A DNA stretch of 64,000 nt, taken from Galaxea fascicularis. Its lineage: Eukaryota; Cnidaria; Anthozoa; Scleractinia; Euphylliidae. Shown here one piece after another: positions 49,044 to 61,660 of the stretch. The position numbers and the translations under genes are program-made. A model generated the notes under the pieces. It was not told where the DNA came from and did not search any database. It saw nothing but the letters and a program-made list of their open reading frames with translations. Within the stretch, counting starts at the first letter, position 1, and each line of letters starts with the position of its first letter. Location of the stretch: assembly GCA_948470475.1 (NCBI GenBank), contig OX419337.1:3509482-3573481 (forward strand), given 5' to 3'.

Positions 49044-51639
49044 CTTAACATCTTTTGGGACAGTGAAGTCATGCAATCGGGTGGTTGTGAGAATTTCCGG
49101 CTCATTAGCATTTACTTGTCCATTACATTTCAATCAAATGCAGTGCCCGAGAAAAACTATTTATCCAAATGATGGCAGGCAGATGTAACCGCGTTCCAAC
49201 GTTTTCATGAGTCTGTGTTAACGAATTTTACAACACTGTTTACCGACACCCATTTAGTGTCATTATTTATGCTTTTACCTTTTACTTATAGAGGCTCTCT
49301 TTCCTTAGACAAAGTATATTCCACAAGTTTTCAAATAATCTTATGATACCCGCGCATAATTCTAAATCAGTTAATTTATGATTTGTATCACCGAGTTTGA
49401 TGGGAACTTGCATTCGACAGGCGATAAGTTCCGCTGCACGTGCGATTTAGCAGGGGGTATTTTTCTCGGTTTGGTTTTGGCCCTCACTGAAGATCTAGAC
49501 TTCGAACCTTTAATTTGCACTTAGTTTTGCTTTGTAGCTACAATTTCTTCCCTGCCAAATGGTTATCTGTATCAGTTACGAAAAGTTACTTGATAAGGAT
49601 TTTCTTCTTTTAGTCAAACACATTAAAAAGTTACCTTTTTTTCGTTTAGTGGTAGAAGGCCAAGAAACGATGTTTGTTCCTGAGTAAGATAACTTCTAGA
49701 GAACAGTGAGAATTTCACAGCACTGAAGTACCACACTATACGTGCCGGCTGCTTCCCCGCCCAAATATACTAATTTATATAGAAGTAGAAGCCGTTAGCA
49801 CTTATCTCACGAAATCACCTAACATCGACCTCAGTTAAACCCACGCTGGACACAAAACTACCAAGAAAAGAGTTCAGCTAACAAAAATATAATTAACGTC
49901 AACATTAGTAATTTTGGCTTCACAAAGAGATATCGATAGTTTATTCCCAAATAATCCCTTTAATTTTTACTGTTACGCAATGGTTATGTGTTCGTCGAGC
50001 ATGGGCTAGCGAAAAACGTGGGCTACCGAACGTGACAGCATAAAGAATCGATTTATTACACGAGGCAAAAAAGACGGTAAAAGTACATTAATTCTCGCGA
50101 CTTGTCAGGGCCTGGAATTTTAAACTCTGTTGCGAATTTAGCGCGGGAAACGGAGTACAGCTGTATTTTGGAATGGGAGCAGGGCTGTATTAGTAGTAAA
50201 GATACAACTGAACCCGTCTTGCAGCCAAACCAGGACGGTCGGAGTTTATTGGAATGTCATCATAAGTACCATAATTACCTGCTTAATCAGTCAAGAACGT
50301 AGACCGGTTTGGTTTCCTGCTCTGCTCTCTGTTACGCGCTAAAACAAAATTGTCAGTACCCAGGATATTGTAGAACAGGGTCTAAGACAGTTGTTACGTT
50401 CACCTGCTTACAAAAGGCGGACTAAGTTTATTGTTGACTCAATGATGCAATTGAGTGGAAGAGCTTTTTTCCTACCCAAACAAATGAAGGAAGAGTTGCC
50501 AACCACGATTTTGTCACAAGCGGGAAATCCAACATTGACCCTTGAATTCAGGTCAGTACTTTCTGAAAACGGATGTTAGACGCGTCATTGTTATTCGTCG
50601 TATGTTGATTTTCAGTTTACGGCAGATTATCCAGTGAGAGTTCCATTGTCCTAAGGCAAATCTGAATTTCGCTTCAATCTCGCACGGAATACTAAAGCTG
50701 TGCCCTTCCACATGGCGCCATTTTAAAATAAGGAGAGGTTTACTTTCATTCAAGGTGTCCGAAATTACTGTCTAAGAAAATTGAAATCGCAAAAAATTAC
50801 TCTGATGCCCTAGCCGACGGTGAAATTGACTTGAAGGTTCTACGGAGGTTTCGTTCTTTCTTGTTCGTAATCAGGAGATAAAAAGAAGGTAGAATAGTAA
50901 CACGGGAAAGACGGTGTTCTTGATATACTGTACCTTAAGAAGTTCTTAGATTTTAGTGCGATGCCTCAGTTCTTCGTTTCTCCGTTTAGATTCAGTAAGT
51001 AGCTCCCACAGCACTAGACAAACCACAGACTACCGTCCTCGTACAATTTGAACGATAGGGCCACCAATTTAAAAGAAAGTTTCAAAGAAAGTTACGCAAC
51101 TTCAAGTTCTGTAAAGTTACCGAAAACGGAATGATTATGACGCAAGCCTGTCCTCGCACGTCCGAAATTTCGTGAGAAAGCCTTCCTCGTTAAAGACCTG
51201 AAAGATTCTGGAGGTTTCCTCACCATGATCTCACAGTAACTCATTCTCTTTTTTCAGTTAAATGTAAGTTCAAGTTACTTGACTTCGTAGTAATAAATGT
51301 ACTTTTGCTTGCCAAGGGATCAGTGGTTGGGAGACTGACGTGAATGTGTAAGAACGAAAAATTCTATAAACTAGCTCCCGGAAGCAATATCATATGGTTG
51401 GATTCTGTCCACTCGCGCACCGGCAAAAGCTTTTGAACCTCGATACCTGATATAGATGAAAACGATCACCCGGCGCGTGCTGATGCAATTCCTTTATCTT
51501 GATAATAGCACCAATGATGTAATTTTGTAAGTTTTAAGTGAATATATAGTGGTGAATATATATATGTATTCTATAAAAAAAAGTGTCGTTTCCTTTCTGA
51601 AAATTCCCTACTCTCTTTGTATTTTATTACAGTTTTGAT

Positions 51640-52335
51640 TAAAGGGACAATGCCACGAATTTTTTGTGCTAGTTTGACAAACAACCAGCGATATGAAACT
51701 CAAAATAACCCAACAGTTTTGTTTTTCTACAAGTGTAGTGAAACTATAAACACACACTCTCAACTAGGATAGTGCAGATTGCACCTTTGAAAAAATGCCG
51801 GTAGCTGTTTGTCAAATTACAGCCCTAATGTCTGGCAAAAAATAATAGGAAACGATGTTCATTTGGTCTCCTATGCTAGAGTTATAAGGCCAATTTATGT
51901 ATAAACGCTTTCTTAGTTTTTGTCGGTTTAAAGGGACATTGTCACGTTATTTTACCATCACTTTAAAAAGCTTAAGACTACCTATGCATCAGTGGAAACC
52001 TTAAAATTATAGTCCTCGTTTGCTGCTAAAGACGTAATACTGCGTTGATACTATAACTCCTGTATACCATCAAAGATGATGAGGATGGAAATGGATTGAA
52101 GTTTGAAAAAACTTGACAGTTTTTTTTCAAACTTTCACCCTATGCATTGAAAAACCACCGATAAAATTGTTATGGTTAGCTCTCCCTGCTAAAAATTTAA
52201 TCGGAATTCATCTTGTTGATTCTGTAGGAGCATTTTATTGTACGATAACAGGCAAAAGGCAGTAATTTTGGCAGAATTGAACCAAAAACAGCAAAAATCC
52301 CGATGACAGTGCTCCCTTGACTTGAATTTTCGCCC
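51640..52335. repeat. Cluster of AAAGGGACA-ended repeats
   Basis: TTAAAGGGACAATGCCACG at 51640 and TTAAAGGGACATTGTCACG near 51930 head two repeat units. The second closes with TGACAGTGCTCCCTTGA near 52318. Its interior matches the eEF1A-intron element at 6460-6692. Confidence 0.65.
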
Positions 52336-53042
52336 TAAGACCGAAAAAATACTCATAAGTTAGCCACTTTGATGATCAGTGGCAAGGCGCAGAGCACGAA
52401 ACTCAGGAGTGGTTCAGTTACACGCGGGACGATTTCATAGACAAATATATATCTAATGCCAGTTAGATTTCTTATTACTTTTTACTATTGTGATGACAGG
52501 CAGTATGAAGATTGCTTGTCTCTATACCGATAGAGATCTGGGACGTCCATTCTGCATCACCGTGAAGCTGGAACTTGTACGAGACTAAAGAAGTATACTA
52601 GAAACAATTATTCAGTTTCGGGCGTTAACCACCTTGCGTGGTTATAGACGTGCTATAAATGTCAATATTACATATATAATTACTACTAGATACGTGACAG
52701 CGCCACAGTGGAGCAACCCAGGACTAAACAGTGCAAATCACGAGAAACAAAAGGTTTGCAAAAGTGTTAGATGGGTGCTTCGGCGCGTGAACGCGCTGTA
52801 AAGTTCAGTTGGTTTCACGTGCACTAGTGGTCACGCGCTCTTTTTCGGTCTGTCGTCTTGGATAACGTTAGGATGGATCATTTTTCACGGCATCACGTGA
52901 AAGCCTGCATTGAGTGGAAATAAAATCCAAAAACAGACCGTGGGGGTGTTTATTAATGAAATACCTCAGTACATACACATTCGGTTGACTGGCTCGAAAA
53001 ATAATTTTTCAGAAAAATTATACATCTTGTTCGGAGTCAAAT

Positions 53043-53264
53043 ATGAGGGAAGAAGTCTACTTCGATTATAATATGCAACCCCAGCCACCCAAGGAGAAAA
53101 CTAACGGGAGACTTTGGAGTGCGATTCTCGCTTGCTTCGCCGCATCGTTTGGTTCTTTTAGTTTTGGCTATGGCATGGGTTACTCGTCGGCAGCTGTCAC
53201 CTATCTCGGGGACCAAAACACAACTGACTTGTACCTCAATGAAAATGAAATCAAGTGGTTTGGG
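53043..53264 (+). CDS. Transporter B exon 1 (74 codons)
   Basis: Encodes MREEVYFDYNMQPQPPKEKT and TM1, ending IKWFG in phase 0 before GTAGGA. The frame reads on past the donor by chance. Confidence 0.88.
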
Positions 53265-56200
53265 GTAGGACGAGTTCTTTTGTTATTTCCTTATTTTGCG
53301 TGAGCTACGCTTTGCATGTCGTGAGCGCGGAAACATGGAGTGCCTTAGTTAAACGACATGTCCTCATGTTTCCCCTCAGTCTTTGATTCTCTGGGCCTGG
53401 GCGTTCCTCCCGCAAACATGGAGCTTGTAACAAGTTTAGAATTAAGGTAATATCGCAAAAAAAACAAACATGCCCAAGCCTATTTAGACTATTTACTGTC
53501 GATTTCATGTCGCTGTAAATCTAATCCTGTCAAACCGGTTGGATAGCGGTAATTGAGAAATAGACGAACGCTTCAGTCAAGAAATTGCTCGATAGGTTTT
53601 CTTCGGGCCATTGGGAGCAAAACAAAATTAATCAATATCCATCGATTTTTGCGAATTACGTAAGGGTTAATCCGGTAAGGCAAGCGTGGTGCGAGATTGG
53701 TAATGGACTGAAGAATGATATTTCGTTTTCTAAACATCGGTGTTATAATCTTTTCTTGGAGTCTACTAGAGTGCTATTAAGTCTAGCGTGCGCGCGAAAA
53801 ATCTGATTCGGACTAGCTGGTAGAAGTTAGGATTCGAAAGAGGTGACAGAAAAATCTACTAAACCAATCACTCGGTTGCAGCCAAATTAAACTGAAATGT
53901 AGTACAAAAAAAAGCCTACAAAACATATATTGGAATTGTTCGAATTTCGTAGCCTTGAATGAGGAAAATTTCGACCGTCTTAACGAAAAATCTTGTACAG
54001 ATCTTATGGGGTGAAAGCAGAAATGAAATACAGTATCTCTCCTCCTCTTCGAGCACACTTAGAAAAGGTCAAATGTATGTTGAGGGGCGCAGCAAATGCC
54101 CATCATCGGGTTCGGTGTTAATTTGTGTTTTTTTTTGTCTAGGATGTTACCACAGGCATAGAAAACCTGACATTTCCTTTGCAAACAAATACATATACAC
54201 ACCTAATGAAAATGAAATCCTGCTTTCAAACCGAATTCGATGCGTTGGTCACCGGGAAATTCGCGATCTGATGCAATTTAAATTTCTCAAGAGATTGCCA
54301 GGTTCGCTCTCATTATCTTGCCACGCAAACAAGATCTCGTGATAAACTTTATGCGTGACTTCCCCTCGACCTCCAAGAGTTACTCAGACACATCGAGCGC
54401 GGTTTTCAGAACCCGTCAGTAATTGTGATCAGAAGTATTGGATATCACATAGTGAGGTCACAGCTATAACTAGGCGATAGCGCCTTTCAACAGATTGGAC
54501 GCCAAAATCACAGACATTTATTATTACTATTATTATTTAATTACAATCGATATTTATAAGTACAGCTCAGTGCGAACTGTGAAGGAAGCCATGCACATGT
54601 GGCAAAAGTAGATTCCCCGTATCCCCGCGCAAACGGATTCTATTTGAAGAAGGAAATGACGAGACACTTTGCAGACGTAAAATGAAGCGATGAAATGTGG
54701 CATTAGAATAATAACAAAGGGGTTAAAATTCATCTTGTTCAATGAGGAAAATGTTATTTAAGAACGGGTTTGGTATGTTGAACAAACCAATACTCTACGG
54801 CGTATTCAGTTGTCCAGGGAAAGATTTACCACAAGCTACGAGAAATGATAATGGCGCCGTTTGAACCGGAGCTGACTCATGGACTAAGAAAACCAGGTTT
54901 TTACAGTAAAACTGTAGCATTTATTTTTGCCAGCTAAAGCAGCTCTCTTTCGAAAAAGAAAAGGTTCTGAAGCTTTGTATCGATTACGTTTTTCATGGAA
55001 TTGAATTGATTAAATCACCAAGTGGGGTTAGTTGGGAGTGAGTGGTCGCGGAAAGCGGAAAGAGTGAATGGAAAGCGTTTTCATTTTTTCTAACAGTTTT
55101 GAGAATCGGACGAAAAAAAATGATAATGATAAAGAATCTGTACGAAACAACCGTCTTGGGATTGTCCTATGCACCTCATGAAGCCGTTAAAACGATTTAG
55201 AAAAATGAGAATTGGAGGCTCCTTTTACATCATGTATTTATAAATTGGCTTTGGTCATGTTTGGTTTGTAAAAGCCTGTTCAGCTAAAATTCAACGATTT
55301 GTCCCAGTGACGTCAACAACAGTGCTCTGGTAAATTATTGTTCATCAGACTGCACATTCCCACTTTGCCATACCAGTGGTCAAAATGGAAGTGTCACTCG
55401 TGAACACAACGTTTGTGGAATTACGTAACGGAAAATTTGTGGTTGTGGTGTGGGGATTCGGCACGCATTTATATGAGCGCGTGATTTTCAATATTTTAAT
55501 CTTTGTGCTGTAACCTTCACGTTGTGGGGTTTAGTTTGACAAACATCATTTGACCTCCAGCGGCCAAAATAAGTGAGTCACCACCGAAAACGATATACCT
55601 GTCCATAATGCTGCGTTTGTTTGTTTGTTTTACCTCGTGTTTTTGAGGGGGGAGGGGGTTGGGGCGAGAACAGCACGCGGACGATCACGGAGCGAAAAAA
55701 GTAACTGGCATGCTCATCAGTAAGAGGACGCTGTCCGTGTGGTGCATGTTCTTATCAAAGAAATGCCGCTGCTTTTCAAAAGAATTATAGAACAAAACAC
55801 TGAATGGAGGGGATCAGGTCATCCCATTTGAAGCACACGCTTATGATAAAGTGAAGCAAATTTCATCACTTCACGAGGAAGAAAGACCCTAACCCGACTT
55901 CAGGCAAGCAAGGAAGCGGAGAAAGCACCAAAGAAGTGACGCCTCACTTCATGCGTGTTCTTATTGTAACTTCGTTCTCTGCTTACTTATAACAAAATGG
56001 TAAAGGCTTTTTAGTTGCGGTCAAATAATGGTAGTTGCCATCGGTATACATCACTCCGCGGAGATGTGACCTTCATTGACGTACTCAACTGATTGATTAG
56101 TAACCTACCAGTTATTTCATGAAACGTTTTTACTACTTTGATGAAGGCCAGACAATATCTTCAAAGGTCGGTGTAACAGAATTACAAAATAATCTGCTTA

Positions 56201-59200
56201 AATGCATCTTCAGTTGTTGCATCTTTGAAATTGACTTATGAGGACTTACTAGACGGGATAACTAGAAATACAAACAAAGAAAGAGGCTTAAACACTTCAA
56301 AGGATTAACTAATTCTACAGTAAGAAGTAGTTTACTTGAATATATCTGTTCCCTTTACAACGGGAACTGACAACTCTAACATTGTTTGTGCAACACTATG
56401 TGTAACTTTGAGTCCTTCCGGAAATCGGAATATCCCAGAGCTACGTCATCTTTTCCAGCATGTCCAGAAAAATGTCCGAGTCTCCTGATTCCCGGCAAAA
56501 TCTCCAGCTTCCCAGAGGAATTTTTTTTCTCCCAAAACGGGCCTTGGGGTTGTGAGCTAGTAGAAGAGTGCGCGCCCTGCAAGCAAGCGAGGTTAAACAC
56601 CGAGAGCCGATGGCCAAGTTTCCGTGATATGCTGCTAATATATTGTTGCCAATTCCATTTTTGGTCCAGAATAACACCAAGATATTTAAAAGAAGAAACA
56701 CAATAAATTTGCCCCCCTTTCCAAAGAAAAACAAAAGTCCTCAAATTTTGACAACATTGTTTTGCTTCCTAAAATTATTCATTGCATTGGAGCAAATTTA
56801 GGGCATGAAACCAGATTTAATTTAATTCTCTTACATCAAAGTAACGCAAAATTGTTGGTATCTAATCCTTTGGTTGCTAATTTTTGACTCCCAAAATTGG
56901 CCAATTACCAATGTTTTGGTTATGAGTGGGAGGCTGATTCTTCGCTCTTTTGCTCCTTCGTTTCCTGTTAAGCAATTTGAAATCCGCTGACCAGTGCAGC
57001 GCATAACGCTTGGCATATATATTCCGCATATAAGAAGAAAATACCGTATTCCAACTGTACAATCATGAAAATGGCCTAGTGAAAAAAACAAACAAACAAA
57101 CAAACAATAATTTAGCGTCAACTTGTTTTGAAGTGGTGGTTACCTTCCAAACATTAACCAGTGTTTTTTCTATTGTTTGTCACCAGGCTATGCCCAACAT
57201 TGGAGCTATGATAGGCGGCCCATTAGGCGGTTATGCAATCGATTTTTTAGGACGAAAACTCGCGCTTATGTCGACCGCTGTCCCGTTTGGTGCTGGCTGG
57301 CTTATGATCGGGTTTGGTAAGAACGCTGAAATGCTGTATGCGGGGAGGTTCTTCTCTGGTGTCGGAGTTGGAATGGCTTCGCTTATGTCGCCGGTAAGCC
57401 TCATCAAGAACTTTAAAACATTATCATTTTAAAGGGACTTGTTTCATGAATTTTGGGAATTAATTACAGGAGAGATGTTCCAAGACCAAATTATGTAAAA
57501 TAAAAGTGTCATTGGTCTTGAATTTAGTCACAGCCCCTTTTAAGGATAGTATCACGGAGGTTTTTTTACGATTTTTGCTCAAAATTTACTAAATTCTAGC
57601 TTCAAACACTTTGTTAATATTCGAATCCTTTCTACATCGCTAATCCCAAGCAATAAAGAGAATTTAGAATGACTGGACGTACCGGCGGAAATATGTTAAA
57701 ATCCATTTTTAGAGAGTTGCAACCCTGTCTCGGTTGTCTGCCTTGGAAATCGTACGAGTATAATTTCTTTACATTACAGTAAACCTTTAAAGGAATTTTA
57801 ACCATTATTTTACCTTTGGCATCAACCGCAAATCGAATTTATGATTTTCAATGTGTTACTAGAAATAGCGTGATACCGCCCCTTTAAGTTCCGAAGCCTT
57901 CCACTTATTACCCCTCCCCCCCCCCCCACCCCTACAAAAATGTAGGTTCGTATTTAACATTTGAATTGACTTCAGTAGCGCTTTACATTTGCCAGAACAG
58001 TGCAGAACTGTGTGGATGACTAGCAGAGTATCGGTTCTTAGAGCTCCTTGAAAATGATGCAAAAAGATGCCAGAGCATGTATACATGCCTGGCTTTCAAC
58101 TTTTGATGGACCAGTCCTTCAGTATACCTTCATTTTATTTCATTTTCGCAGTTCATGTATGTTCGTTTATTTCATATACTCTCATTTCGTTCATGCACGA
58201 GAACATACGAACCCACAATTCGGGACCTGCTCCCAATTCAGTGGCTTCATATCACAGTTGGGTAGAGCGTCGCACCGGTATCTCAAGGTCACGGGTTCAA
58301 ACCCCGTTGAAGTCCTGAATTTTCTTCGGGCTTCTTTAGTTGCGTAAATTGAGTTCACAACTGCGAAGATCATTCTTCATTTCATTTCCTCAGTTCATAT
58401 ATGATTTATTTCAGCTACACCATTCACATATTCTCAGTTCTGTTTGTATGCTGGCTGTCTTGGCCGTTCAGTTCTGATAAATTATCGAACCAACCTTTCC
58501 CACCTTATCATTAAGCTCTAACGTAACCTTCGTTATCTTTCTTTCTAACACTGATTTAACCTGGATGTTGTCTTTTACTCTAGACGTACATCTCTGAGGT
58601 AGCACCGAGTCGTCTCCGTGGAGCACTGGGTGCTTTCAACCAATTGGGGATCGTTCTTGGCATTTTAATGTCCTTTGTCGTTGGTCACATCATGAATTGG
58701 CGCGAAGCTGCCATGGCGGGAATAGGTCCTGTAGCATGCCTCTTCATTCTGATGATATTTATGCCGGAAACCGCACGCTGGTTGCTGGCTCATAACAAGG
58801 AAGAGAAAGCCGAGAAAGCTTTGAAATGGCTTAGAGGCCCGGACTTTAAAATTCAGGATGAGATCAACGAAATCAAAGGGAGCCTTAGTAAGTAAATGTT
58901 CCTTGAAGACGCTATGTCATGTCATAAGAATTTTATTATCATTTTGAAAGACAAAATACCTTACACAAATGCTTGTTTTAGAGCTGAGAAACCATTGATG
59001 ATTGTCCTCGGCTATTGAATGGAAAACAACAAAACAGATAAAATATGAACGTGGCTCTTTCTTATGACAAGTTCATTTTCACTTGGTAGCCTGTGGGGGG
59101 AATTCTTCCCGAGTGAGTAGCGAGATGTTAATGTTACTGGCCTGACCCTATACAACTCAACTAACTGGTGTGGAAAAGGATCCTTCTCTAATTGATAGCT

Positions 59201-60530
59201 GAGAAATTGATAAATGATAGTCTGGAACGTTTTCCAGTTTCACGGCGGCCAGTTGAATAATCTACTACTAGCGACTAAAGTGTTGCTACACCTGCATTTT
59301 AAACCACCGTATTGCCCTTTATTCAATGTAAATAAATAAATAATTTGTGGTAGGTTACTAAACTAAAAAATGTGCTTCCCACGCCCTCTTCCCCTTGGAA
59401 TTCCTCAGACACTGCCCCCTTGAGAGCTGAGGGTTGTAGACCCTCAGCCTTCAAGGGGGGGGGGGGGGCAGTGTCAGAGGAATTGTGCTGGAGATGAGGT
59501 AATTAGTGCGAATAGGAAGCTGGCTCTAAATGCAACTGTATAGGCGTTAGTAGTTTACATGAAAGAGATTTGCCCGCGAAGCGCACCCGGGGGAAATCCA
59601 CCCGTTTTCCTCGCTCGCCCCACTCCCTTAGCTTTGGACTGCGCGCCACATGTACTTCAAATTCGACAGCAGACGTCTCCGAATAACCCAATGAAGTGCC
59701 CGTTCGCAGGCTAATTGTAGGCTACTTCACTTTACGGGATGTTAACTCTACCTATCCGCAGTTTCATCGTTCGCAATTACTCATTCCTGTCTTGCCCTCC
59801 TACAGACACACAAGAGAAGATGTCACTGAGAGAGTTTGCCAAACCTAGAATCATGAGACCGTTCGCCATCAGCATGTCACTTCATTTCTTCCAGCAATTT
59901 ACAGGTATCAACGCTGTTATGTTCTACTGTGCTACCATCTTCCAAACGGCCGGTTTCCAAGACAACAGTACCATGGTGACAATCCTTATTGGCCTAATCC
60001 AGTTCTTAGCGTGCACTGTTGCCTTCGTCATGATCGATCGGGGAGGACGGCGCTTTTTGCTGATGGTCGGCGGAGTGGGAATGTGCATCAGCTGCTTCAG
60101 CATGGGCGGGTATTTTTTCGTCACGAAAGGGCCCGCTTACGAGGGGCCTGATATTTCGTTCGTGGCTGTCACAAGCGTGGCTGTCTATATCGTGGGGTTT
60201 GCCATGGCGTGGGGTCCTTGCACATGGCTCATCATGAGCGAGATTTTCCCAGTGAAAGCCCGCGGTACGGCGAGCGGTATTGCCACGGCCTTTAACTGGC
60301 TTTGCTCGTTCATTGTTACATTGACATTCCTTCAGCTTCTCAATGCAATCACGCCATATGGAACATTCTGGCTTTATGGAGGCCTAGCGTTTGTCGCGGT
60401 CGTGTTTGTTTACTTTTTTCTCCCGGAAACAAAAGGGAAATCCCTCGAAGAGATCCAGCAACATTTTGAGAGAAAAGGACAGAAAGACACCCCTTCGGTT
60501 CCGGTTCCTGTAAGAGAGTCCAACGTGTAA
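53043..60530 (+). CDS. SLC2-family facilitative sugar transporter B (four exons, 485 aa)
   Basis: Second GLUT-family carrier, paralogous to transporter A. Exons are 53043-53264, 57187-57393, 58584-58887 and 59806-60530; GT/AG introns and phases join to 486 codons with TAA. Motifs in order are FSFGYGMGYSSAAV in TM1, IKWFG, DFLGRK, YAGR, YISEVAPSRLRG, PETARWLL, QQFTGINAVMFY in TM7, RGGRR, GPCTWLIMSEIFPVKARG in TM10 and PETKGKSLEEIQ. TM10 reads GPCTW where transporter A has GPVPW, a change also known in GLUT6-type carriers, so substrate choice may differ. Exons 2 and 3 have the same lengths (207 and 304 bp) and phases as in transporter A. The first intron is 3.9 kb. The start ATG has A at -3. 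Confidence 0.93.
53265..57186. other. Intron 1 of transporter B
   Basis: A 3.9-kb intron with no independent gene supported. It contains a LINE fragment (listed) and stretches of unremarkable AT-rich DNA. Confidence 0.6.
56574..56760 (-). mobile_element. LINE reverse transcriptase fragment
   Basis: The minus strand reads FKYLGVILDQKWNW followed by ISSISRKLGHRLSVFN. This is the signature just after the palm domain of non-LTR reverse transcriptases (FKYLGxxLDxxLxW). Only this short piece remains, and unrelated sequence follows. Confidence 0.72.
57187..57393 (+). CDS. Transporter B exon 2 (69 codons)
   Basis: Starts after GTCACCAG with AMPNIGAMIGGPLGGYAIDF, covers TM2 to TM4 and ends MASLMSP before GTAAGC. 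The length equals exon 2 of transporter A. Confidence 0.92.
57538..57887. mobile_element. MITE in transporter B intron 2
   Basis: TTAAGGATAGTATCACG and CGTGATACCGCCCCTTTAA are imperfect inverted ends about 350 bp apart. There is no coding capacity. Confidence 0.6.
58200..58390 (+). mobile_element. tRNA-derived SINE, copy 2
   Basis: Homologous to the element at 9760-9970: the tRNA-like core at 58243-58314 has the same GGCTTCA/TGAAGTC acceptor stem. The leader (GGGACCTGCTCCCAA) and the tail (TCACAACTGCGAAGATCATT) are shared. The A box is damaged (TATCACAG for TAGCTCAG). It lies in an intron of the second transporter gene. Confidence 0.75.
58584..58887 (+). CDS. Transporter B exon 3 (101 codons plus one base)
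   Basis: Starts after TTTACTCTAG with TYISEVAPSRLRGALGAFNQ, then TM5, TM6 and PETARWLLAHNKEEKAEKAL. It ends CTTA before GTAAGT. The length equals exon 3 of transporter A. Confidence 0.93.
59397..59484. repeat. Hairpin with G-run in transporter B intron 3
   Basis: AATTCCTCAGACACTGCCCC and its inverted counterpart GGGGCAGTGTCAGAGGAATT surround a second small stem (GAGGGTTGTAGACCCTC). The right arm carries an expanded run of about 16 G residues, so the stem is asymmetric. Confidence 0.7.
59806..60530 (+). CDS. Transporter B exon 4 (last 241 residues)
   Basis: Starts after CCTCCTACAG. The first two bases finish an Asn codon, followed by TQEKMSLREFAKPRIMRPFA and TM7-TM12. It ends VPVPVRESNV then TAA. 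Confidence 0.93.
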
Positions 60531-60597
60531 ACTATAACTATCGGCTAACAGAAATAGTTGCCACAAATATACCTCACGATGGGCGCATCTTCTTCAA

Positions 60598-60603
60598 AAT
60601 AAA
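60598..60603 (+). terminator. Transporter B polyadenylation signal
   Basis: AATAAA stands about 70 bases after the stop codon, a typical though short 3' UTR distance. Confidence 0.6.
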
Positions 60604-61194
60604 TAGATGGCATTGTTGTACGTACAATTGGATACTATATTTTCCCAAACGTCTAAGTTCGTTTATCTGTGTTATCTCCGCGAGATTGATCGCGGACCAA
60701 ATTTTATCAATTCTTTCCCAGTCAGCGAAGTTTTTACTCTGACATCAGAGCCCAGTAGAAAGAATAAATGTCCCAGCAAAACCAAAATAGGAGGTGAGAG
60801 ATCTGGTCGCAGGAACCAAGAAATTCATTTCCATATCATCAAACTGGGACAGAATTTGTCCTAGTTTGCTGAATGTTCATGAATTTATTACATCCAGTTT
60901 GAAATCACTGAATATTCTTGCAATCTGATTGGTTCTCGACAGTGCAATTTATTCACAATTGAACTATTTTGATGACCTAAATTACATCTTTTTTTGGCCT
61001 ATGAAAATTAAAAACCTGGTTTGCTGAAGTGGATATGAAATAAATATTAATATTGACAAAATACTGTGCGATTTCAAAATGGGTGTAATAAAGTGGAAAT
61101 TGAACTTCGTGTCGTGCAATTTTGGTCAGAAAGCATACTTGTGATTTTAAATCGAACGAACGCGCAGTGCGCATGATTTCTGACCTAAGAATAC

Positions 61195-61660
61195 ACTTGA
61201 AAAAAAATTCTCAGTTCTGATTGGCTAAAATGGAGTGCATTTTTAGTGAACAAAGTGCAGAAATGTTTAACACAGTGCAAATTTACAACGAAGATTTCCG
61301 AAGTTAAAACGGAGACTGCGGGAGGCCGTCCAACGTATTTCGAAGACCCGCGAAGATTGTGCGACACCTTCCGAAGTAATCCAAAGACTGTACGAAACCT
61401 TCCGAAGTTTTCCGAAGATCGCCCGGAAGTTTCCGAAGATTTCCGGCGATCACCCGAACATTTCTGAAGACCATCCAAATGCTTCCGAAGATTTCCGACG
61501 TTCACCCGAACACTTCCGGTGATCTCCAAAGATTACTGGATATTTTTTAAGCTTCTCCAAATTTCGGTTGGTTCCAAGTTTGTTGGTCTTTGAAAAAATT
61601 TAGTCGTGCTTATTTATTCCAAATTGCACTCGAAATCATGTGATTACCTATACAAATTGC
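61195..61660. mobile_element. TTCCGAAGAT minisatellite element, copy 2
   Basis: Same architecture as 22040-22680: GTGCAAATTTACAACGAAGA, then about ten TTCCGAAGA-type units. It then has TGAAAAAATTTAGTCGTGCT and the end CAAATTGCACTCGAAATCAT. The hairpin's first arm is missing, so this copy is shorter. Confidence 0.7.

Larger units (their letters stand above)
45541..53042. other. Long gap between GT8 and transporter B
   Basis: No gene is supported in 7.5 kb. It contains a near-duplicate of the GT8 3' end (TTAATGACCAAGCGCTGAGC and, 95 bp on, TTAATGACGAGGCGCTGAGC). It also contains imperfect GGAGCCCT repeats at 45690-45860 and several transposons. Frames at 47837-48136 (minus) and 50391-50579 (plus) were considered and not accepted. 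Confidence 0.5.

Noticed and set aside
50391..50579. A 62-aa plus-strand frame with plausible composition
   Set aside because: No recognisable motif, no partner exon found, and length within chance expectation.
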